This document shows, in pieces, positions 6,222-10,586 of a stretch of 10,586 nucleotides of DNA. The notes below the pieces were generated by a model. That model made no database searches. It was not told the DNA's origin and saw only the letters and a list, made by a program, of their open reading frames with translations. Within the stretch, counting starts at the first letter, position 1; the number at the start of each line of letters is the position of its first letter. The stretch lies in the NCBI GenBank assembly GCA_937901145.1, contig CALCHE010000075.1:1-10586 (forward strand). The letters run 5' to 3'. The DNA is from an uncultured Clostridia bacterium (GTDB lineage: Bacteria; Bacillota; Clostridia; Oscillospirales; Acutalibacteraceae). A program made the translations under genes and the position numbers.

Positions 6222-7133
6222 ATGGCATCGAAATGTCCTAACTGCGGCAGGGAGCTTAAGTGGTATTACATTAAAGCGGACTGTCCGGACTGTAAAATCA
6301 GTATTCCTAACTTTAACTGGGAAGAACGTCTTGAACAAGACAATATTTTAGCTGAAGCTAAATTCGCGAAACTTTATAACACACTTAATAAATTAGGCTA
6401 TGCAGTATATGGCACGAAACTGAGAATAGCCAGAATTCTTATGTCTTTTATTCCTATTATTGGTATAATTTTACCTTGGGCTACCGTTAAGGGTGATAAT
6501 GCTGAGCTAAACTTTGATTTGTTAGGTATTTTTACTGACGGAACAAATACAATCAAGTTTTTCGGTCCGCTTTTCAAAAACATAGGCGGAATAATCGAAA
6601 CAATGAGTGCAGAAGGCTTTTCAGGTCCCGTTTCCTTCGCTTTAATCGGACTTTTATGCGTTCTGCTGAGCATAGTTGTTTTAGTAATTGCATTTTTCCT
6701 TATTTTTATTACCTTCAGAAAGCCTAAGACCTCTCTTATCTGGATTTTTGATGTTATCGGTATTGTTCTTATGGGGACAGGTGCAGGTCTTTTCGTTTCT
6801 GTAAACGGAAAAATCGGTGCCGAGGCATTCACTGTTGCTGATCTTGTTTTTGAAAATGCGAATGCATCCGTAGGTTGGGGTATATTTGTATTTCTTGCAC
6901 TTGCACTGGTAGCATTTACCGGTAATTTCCTTGTATCCCGTGCTGACATCAAATCTGATGAGCAGCTCGAAAGTGAAAGACTCGAAAGAGTAAGAATCAA
7001 GGAAGAAAAAGAAGAAAAAGAAAGACTCAGGAGAGAAGCTGCCCGTGCGGAGGCTCTCGAAAGAGAAAAGCAGGAGCAGGCTGAAAAGGTCAGAAAAGCA
7101 CGTGAAGCTCTCGAAAAAAGCAATAAGAAATAA
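6222..7133 (+). CDS. Zinc-ribbon membrane protein with C-terminal coiled coil, function unknown
   Basis: I do not recognise the family. The 303 residues begin with a zinc-ribbon: C5xxC8 (CPNCGRELKW) and C21xxC24 (CPDCK). Four hydrophobic helices follow at about 69-88, 136-164, 171-194 and 217-237. A highly charged tail from 245 to 303, rich in Glu, Lys and Arg (ERLERVRIKEEKEEKERLRR), should form a coiled coil. The first loop after helix 1 contains LLGIFTDG. With an even number of helices, both the zinc-ribbon and the coiled coil should lie on the same side, probably the cytoplasm. AAAGGG (6209-6214) is seven bases before ATG. The symporter gene starts 24 bases after its stop, so co-expression is likely. 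A scaffold or sensor role at the membrane is conceivable, but nothing in the sequence proves it. Confidence 0.85.
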   Translation: MASKCPNCGRELKWYYIKADCPDCKISIPNFNWEERLEQDNILAEAKFAKLYNTLNKLGYAVYGTKLRIARILMSFIPIIGIILPWATVKGDNAELNFDLLGIFTDGTNTIKFFGPLFKNIGGIIETMSAEGFSGPVSFALIGLLCVLLSIVVLVIAFFLIFITFRKPKTSLIWIFDVIGIVLMGTGAGLFVSVNGKIGAEAFTVADLVFENANASVGWGIFVFLALALVAFTGNFLVSRADIKSDEQLESERLERVRIKEEKEEKERLRREAARAEALEREKQEQAEKVRKAREALEKSNKK

Positions 7134-7157
7134 GAATATATTTGAAAGAGTGATAAA

Positions 7158-8675
7158 ATGTCAGATACAGTAAATACAAGCTCTCTTCAGGAAAACGGAA
7201 AATCCGAAGAAGAGGTGCTTGATAAATTAGCTTATACTAAAAAAAGATACCTTACACCAAAGGAAATCGCTGCATTTGTGCTTGTTAACTTCGGTCAGAA
7301 AAACCTTTCTCAGTTCATCGGCAGTGAAAAGCAGTTCTTCCTCATTCAGTATGCAGGTCTCAGTGATAAGCATTATGCTAATATAGAGCTTTTTGCTACT
7401 ATATATGATGCTCTTGACGATACTCTCTCGGGTCTTATTATTGACCGTACGAGAACACGTTGGGGCAGAGTAAGACCTTTCTTCATCCTTCCGCTTCCTT
7501 TATGGATACTCGGCGGTATGATGCTTTTCTCTACACCCGGTATTACAGGCACAGCTCAGGCTATTTATGTTGCAATAGCTACGGTTATTTACGGTCTCGG
7601 TATGAGCTATTTCGGTGCATGGAATCTGATGACCTATAATATTACGCCGAATATAAACGAACGAAACAGTCTGATTACCACAACCAAATTTTTCGAGCTT
7701 TTCGGCACATTTATCCCTTCGTTCCTGCCTATTCTGGTAAAGTTTATTCCGAAGATCAATCCTTCTGTTACCAACGCTGAGGTGTATAAGGCCTTCGCGG
7801 TGTTTATGCTTATTTTCTCTGCATCATTCGCTGTTTACGGCTTCTTTAATATGCGTGAGAGAATTCCTCTTCAGAGCCGTGAAGAAATGAACAAAACCTC
7901 AGTATGGGGTTCAATGAAAAACATCTTTACCAACAGACCTCTTATTGTAATAATTCTTGCCGAATTCTTTAATAACTTCAAAGCTGTCGGCGGTTCATCC
8001 GAAAGCTTCTTCTGGCTTAATAACTCAGGTAACTATGCATATCGCAGTATCTGTGGTCTGTTCACAGGTATTCCTAACTATTTTATGGTGCCTTTTGCTG
8101 CTAAGCTTGTAAGAAGATTCGGCCCCAGATCCACAGCGATCGGCGCAGGTCTTTTTGGTCTCGGTGCATATCTTCTTATGTTCATACTCGGTTATCCCAA
8201 CGGTGCGATTTTAAGCGATAATTTCGAAGATAAAAGCATACTTAATTTCATTCTTGTAGTTATATTGCTTACAATTGCTGGTCTCCCCAATAAGGTTATC
8301 AATGTATGCAATCCTATCCTCACAGCTGATACTCTCGACTACATGGAGTGGAAGCACGGTCTTCGTAATGAAGCGCTTGTAACTACCGTTCAGGGTTATT
8401 TCATTAAGCTTGCAACAGCTGTTACAGGATGGCTTTCAGGTATGGTTCTTCACTGGATTAACTATGTACCATTGAAGGATGAGCTCGGACATGATATCGC
8501 TAACAAGGATCCCGGAGTACTTAAAGGTATATGGATAGTTTTCTGTATTCTTCCCGCTCTGGCAAGAGGTCTTTACGGTTTATCCTTTATATTCTATCCC
8601 ATTCACGGTAAGCTTCAGGATAAAATGATCGTAGAGCTTGCTGACAAACGCGCAAATACCTTAATGGAAAAATAA
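7158..8675 (+). CDS. Glycoside-pentoside-hexuronide (GPH):cation symporter, MelB-like MFS transporter
   Basis: This 505-residue transporter of the MFS_2/GPH family imports a sugar or glycoside with Na+ or H+. The diagnostic stretch is YDALDDTLSGLIIDRTRTRWGR around residues 83-104 followed by VRPFF, containing D84, D87, D88 and D96. In MelB the equivalent TM2-loop acidic residues and DRTRTRWGRxRP motif form the cation/sugar site and gate. About a dozen hydrophobic segments are spread along the chain. The first 35 residues are polar and cytoplasmic, somewhat longer than in MelB. GAAAGAG (7144-7150) precedes ATG, 24 bases after the zinc-ribbon gene, and a hairpin terminator follows 5 bases after the stop. 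MelB carries alpha-galactosides, so pairing with the GH36-like enzyme upstream makes sense, but substrate is inference. Confidence 0.93.
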   Translation: MSDTVNTSSLQENGKSEEEVLDKLAYTKKRYLTPKEIAAFVLVNFGQKNLSQFIGSEKQFFLIQYAGLSDKHYANIELFATIYDALDDTLSGLIIDRTRTRWGRVRPFFILPLPLWILGGMMLFSTPGITGTAQAIYVAIATVIYGLGMSYFGAWNLMTYNITPNINERNSLITTTKFFELFGTFIPSFLPILVKFIPKINPSVTNAEVYKAFAVFMLIFSASFAVYGFFNMRERIPLQSREEMNKTSVWGSMKNIFTNRPLIVIILAEFFNNFKAVGGSSESFFWLNNSGNYAYRSICGLFTGIPNYFMVPFAAKLVRRFGPRSTAIGAGLFGLGAYLLMFILGYPNGAILSDNFEDKSILNFILVVILLTIAGLPNKVINVCNPILTADTLDYMEWKHGLRNEALVTTVQGYFIKLATAVTGWLSGMVLHWINYVPLKDELGHDIANKDPGVLKGIWIVFCILPALARGLYGLSFIFYPIHGKLQDKMIVELADKRANTLMEK

Positions 8676-8680
8676 TTGAC

Positions 8681-8714
8681 AGAGCCTGTACTGCTGTGCA
8701 GGCTTTATCTTTTT
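8681..8714 (+). terminator. Intrinsic terminator after the symporter gene
   Basis: AGAGCCTGTA (8681-8690) pairs with TGCAGGCTTT (8697-8706) with wobbles at both ends and a 6-nt loop. The core AGCCTG/CAGGCT is perfect. ATCTTTTT follows as the U-tract. Confidence 0.85.
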
Positions 8715-8732
8715 CATAAATTGATCAGTTTA

Positions 8733-8761
8733 TTGACAGTTTCAGCTTTTGTATATATAAT
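8733..8761 (+). promoter_or_regulatory. Consensus sigma-A promoter for the secreted protein
   Basis: Both hexamers are perfect: TTGACA (8733-8738), a 17-bp spacer and TATAAT (8756-8761). Transcription should start near 8768, about 60 bases before the ATG at 8830. The 11-mer TTTATTGACAG (8729-8739) is also found at 6160-6170 in the other promoter region. Confidence 0.85.
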
Positions 8762-8829
8762 TGTTTTGTATTATGTTATTTGATTTTAATCGGATATAAA
8801 ATAAATGACGGTAACAGGCAGGTGATAAA

Positions 8830-10044
8830 ATGAAGTTGATTAAGCGGATTATATTAGTTAATATTCTTTTAGTTTCAGCTCTTATGTTGGGGTCTTTATC
8901 TGCATCAGCGCAGGACCATCAGCATATATTCAGAGAACTGTACATCGTGAAGCCAACCTGTACGGAAAACGGATATACTGTATTCGGCTGTGACTGCGGT
9001 GAATTTTATGAAGGCGCACCGGTAGATTCCCTGGGGCACATTTTCAGTGAGGAAGTAGTGTGCTACAAAAAGCCGACCTGCATTGAAAAGGGTGAAAAGG
9101 GTAGGTTTTGTGAACGCTGTTTCGCTAAAACTAATGTAGTTTATCTTGATAAAACTGCCCATACACCTGAAACGGTAAAGGTTAAAGCTACCACTGAGAG
9201 AAATGGCGAAATTAAAGAAGAGTGCACTGTTTGTAAAAAGATATTCAGTAGTAAAACGGTCAGTAAAATAGCATCCGTTAAAACGGAAAAGAAGATTTAT
9301 ACCTACGACGGGAAAGTAAAGAAACCTTCTGTCACCGTGAAGGATATCAAAGGTAAAACGCTAACCGTAAACAAAGATTATTATCTGAAATATCAGAAGG
9401 GCAGGAAGAAGACAGGAACGTACAGTATCACTGTTATTTTCAGCGGTGATTACGAGGGTGAAAAAACGCTGTATTTTAAAATAAGACCTGCAGCCGTGAA
9501 AGGCATCAGTGCTACTCCGTCTGTTTCATCGGTTTATTTATCCTGGAACGGTAACAAAGGTGCAGACGGCTATGAAATATATCTTAAGAATAAGAAAACT
9601 CTTAAGCTTTTAAAGGATACGAAAAAGCTATACTGTACTTTAAGTAAAATCGACGGTAAAAAACTTAAAAGCGGAACAGACTACGTTTTTGTTATCAAAG
9701 GATATAAAGAAGAAGGAACCTCAAAAATTTATTCCTCTGCTAAAACCGTAAAGGTTACCACTAAGCCGAAGAAATCAAAGATAAAAAAGATCCGTGCTTC
9801 ATCGGGAAAGGTCACAGTAACTCTCACCAAGCAGAACTGCCACGGCTATGAAATCCTCCTAAGCACAAATAAAAGCTTCAGCAACCCGAAGAAAATTACA
9901 TTAAAGGGAAGCAAAAAGGCTGCATATAATTTTAAAAGCCTCATCAGAGGAAGAAAGTATTATGTAAAATGTCGTGCTTATGTAGTTTCAGGTGGTGAAA
10001 GATACTATGGATTTTACAGTGATGCAAAATCATTCAAAGCATAA
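8830..10044 (+). CDS. Secreted protein with zinc-ribbon-like repeats, Ig-like domain and two Fn3-like domains
   Basis: No enzymatic function is recognisable. Residues 1-27 are a signal peptide (KLIKRIILVNILLVSALMLG, likely cut after ASA-27). Residues 30-145 hold about three cysteine units. Unit 1 has PTC44, C54xC56 and LGH70. Unit 2 has PTC84, C94xxC97 and H111. Unit 3 is degenerate, with C132xxC135 but no leading cysteine or closing histidine. Residues about 150-220 (YTYDGKVKKPSVTV, DYYLKY, DYEGEKTLYFKI) match the bacterial Ig-like module common in clostridial surface proteins. Two Fn3-like domains span about 222-312 and 317-404 (GADGYEIYL; CHGYEILLS). The mature protein is lysine-rich. There is no LPXTG motif, dockerin or SLH domain, so it is released or held by charge. 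AGGTGA (8820-8825) precedes ATG. It is monocistronic, with its own promoter and terminator. Confidence 0.87.
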   Translation: MKLIKRIILVNILLVSALMLGSLSASAQDHQHIFRELYIVKPTCTENGYTVFGCDCGEFYEGAPVDSLGHIFSEEVVCYKKPTCIEKGEKGRFCERCFAKTNVVYLDKTAHTPETVKVKATTERNGEIKEECTVCKKIFSSKTVSKIASVKTEKKIYTYDGKVKKPSVTVKDIKGKTLTVNKDYYLKYQKGRKKTGTYSITVIFSGDYEGEKTLYFKIRPAAVKGISATPSVSSVYLSWNGNKGADGYEIYLKNKKTLKLLKDTKKLYCTLSKIDGKKLKSGTDYVFVIKGYKEEGTSKIYSSAKTVKVTTKPKKSKIKKIRASSGKVTVTLTKQNCHGYEILLSTNKSFSNPKKITLKGSKKAAYNFKSLIRGRKYYVKCRAYVVSGGERYYGFYSDAKSFKA

Positions 10045-10073
10045 AGGCAGAGGTGACTTTGCCTTTATTTTTA
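10041..10073 (+). terminator. Intrinsic terminator overlapping the stop codon
   Basis: ATAAAGGCA (10041-10049) pairs perfectly with TGCCTTTAT (10060-10068), and TTTTTA follows. The TAA stop of the secreted protein (10042-10044) lies within the left arm. Confidence 0.82.
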
Positions 10074-10144
10074 TGTGTTTAGGCAAAAAAATAAAAAACA
10101 ATAATAAAAATAAGATAAATTTAAATTAATTTTATAAATTAATG

Positions 10145-10173
10145 TTGATTTAATTGTCAGGATTTATTATAAT
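10145..10173 (+). promoter_or_regulatory. Probable promoter of the penicillin-binding protein gene
   Basis: TTGATT (10145-10150), a 17-bp spacer and a perfect TATAAT (10168-10173) lie about 60 bases before the ATG at 10237. The preceding terminator isolates the gene from its upstream neighbour, so it needs its own promoter. Confidence 0.7.
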
Positions 10174-10236
10174 GTTATCTAAGTATGGACAATTATGCTC
10201 TGCTTCATATAAATCTCTGAACGGAGGACTTCTGTA

Positions 10237-10586
10237 ATGGAAAAAAGTAATAATAGAAGAACAGTGCCAAATAATCAGAGTGCTGTTAAAACTTCACCCC
10301 GTAAAACAAACAAAGTTAAAAAGAAGAAAAAGAAACATACTGTTCTTTATACTATCTTTTTGTTCTGTTTTTGTCTTTTTGTAGCTGGTATGCTGACGTT
10401 AATGATTGTCGGCGGATCTGTGACATCTTATATGGATAATTTCGTTAACGGTGAAATAGCTGTTAATCTCGAAAACTACAAGGATTCTCAGAATCAAACG
10501 TCCATAATGTATGCTTACGATGATAATGATAAGGTTATCGAGCTTACGCGTCTTCACGGCGAAGAAAACCGAATCTGGGTTGACTA
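10237..10586 (+). CDS. Class A penicillin-binding protein (PBP1A-like), N-terminal part
   Basis: Only the first 116 codons are in the window; the reading frame is open at the edge. Residues 1-34 are a very basic cytoplasmic tail (KTNKVKKKKKKH), then comes one membrane anchor at about 36-60 (VLYTIFLFCFCLFVAGMLTLMIV). The outside part contains SIMYAYDDNDKVIELTRL and then HGEENRIWVD, which is the lead-in seen in class A PBPs just before the GT51 glycosyltransferase domain. Such proteins polymerise glycan strands and cross-link peptides of peptidoglycan at the outer membrane face. GGAGG (10223-10227) lies nine bases before ATG. The catalytic motifs are beyond the edge, so assignment rests on the N-terminal pattern alone. 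A monofunctional glycosyltransferase is a less likely alternative. Confidence 0.85.
   Translation, partial: MEKSNNRRTVPNNQSAVKTSPRKTNKVKKKKKKHTVLYTIFLFCFCLFVAGMLTLMIVGGSVTSYMDNFVNGEIAVNLENYKDSQNQTSIMYAYDDNDKVIELTRLHGEENRIWVD

Noticed and set aside
6398..7123. Minus-strand 241-codon ORF rich in Ser, Leu and Ala
   Set aside because: It is the antisense of the zinc-ribbon protein; its Ser/Leu-rich start mirrors the Glu/Lys/Arg coiled coil. No ribosome binding site or promoter supports it.
8676..8681. TTGACA just after the symporter stop as a -35 element
   Set aside because: No -10 lies at proper spacing and the stretch overlaps the terminator stem; the TTGACA at 8733 with TATAAT is clearly the promoter.

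Overview
The window looks like a chromosomal segment of a low-GC Gram-positive anaerobe, most likely a gut or rumen clostridium of the Ruminococcaceae/Oscillospiraceae type. This is inferred from the A+T-rich intergenic DNA, strong AGGAGG-type ribosome binding sites, a Bacillus/Clostridium-type LexA box, a class A penicillin-binding protein, and a secreted protein with zinc-ribbon-like, Ig-like and Fn3-like modules. I see no insertion sequence, prophage gene, CRISPR array or attachment site.

Layout. A complete initiator tRNA-fMet with its own terminator (11-122) precedes a two-gene unit: a LacA/Maa-type sugar O-acetyltransferase and a CDF metal-ion exporter with an unusually long, apparently duplicated cytosolic tail. 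A perfect 13-bp bidirectional terminator (1956-1988) closes it. Facing it on the minus strand is a short gene (2031-2282) for an 83-residue single-span membrane protein with a very basic tail. Its promoter is near consensus (TTGACT-16-TATAAT), with one strong LexA-box match just downstream of the -10 and a weaker one next to the -35. This is the most interesting item in the window: a probable SOS-induced small membrane protein, analogous in layout to YneA/SosA-type division inhibitors but without a recognisable LysM domain.

Divergent from it is a plus-strand pair (2556-6120): a monoacylglycerol-lipase-like alpha/beta hydrolase and a large cytoplasmic GH36-like (clan GH-D) glycosidase with Ig-like and LamG-like C-terminal domains. 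Next comes a second probable operon (6222-8675) with a zinc-ribbon, four-helix membrane protein of unknown function and a GPH-family sugar:cation symporter, ended by a hairpin terminator. The symporter could import the glycosides that the GH36-like enzyme cleaves, with the acetyltransferase acting on surplus sugar. That pathway link is inference from gene proximity.

The right end holds a monocistronic secreted protein (8830-10044) with a perfect TTGACA-17-TATAAT promoter and its own terminator. It is followed by the first 116 codons of a class A penicillin-binding protein (PBP1A-like), which runs off the window.
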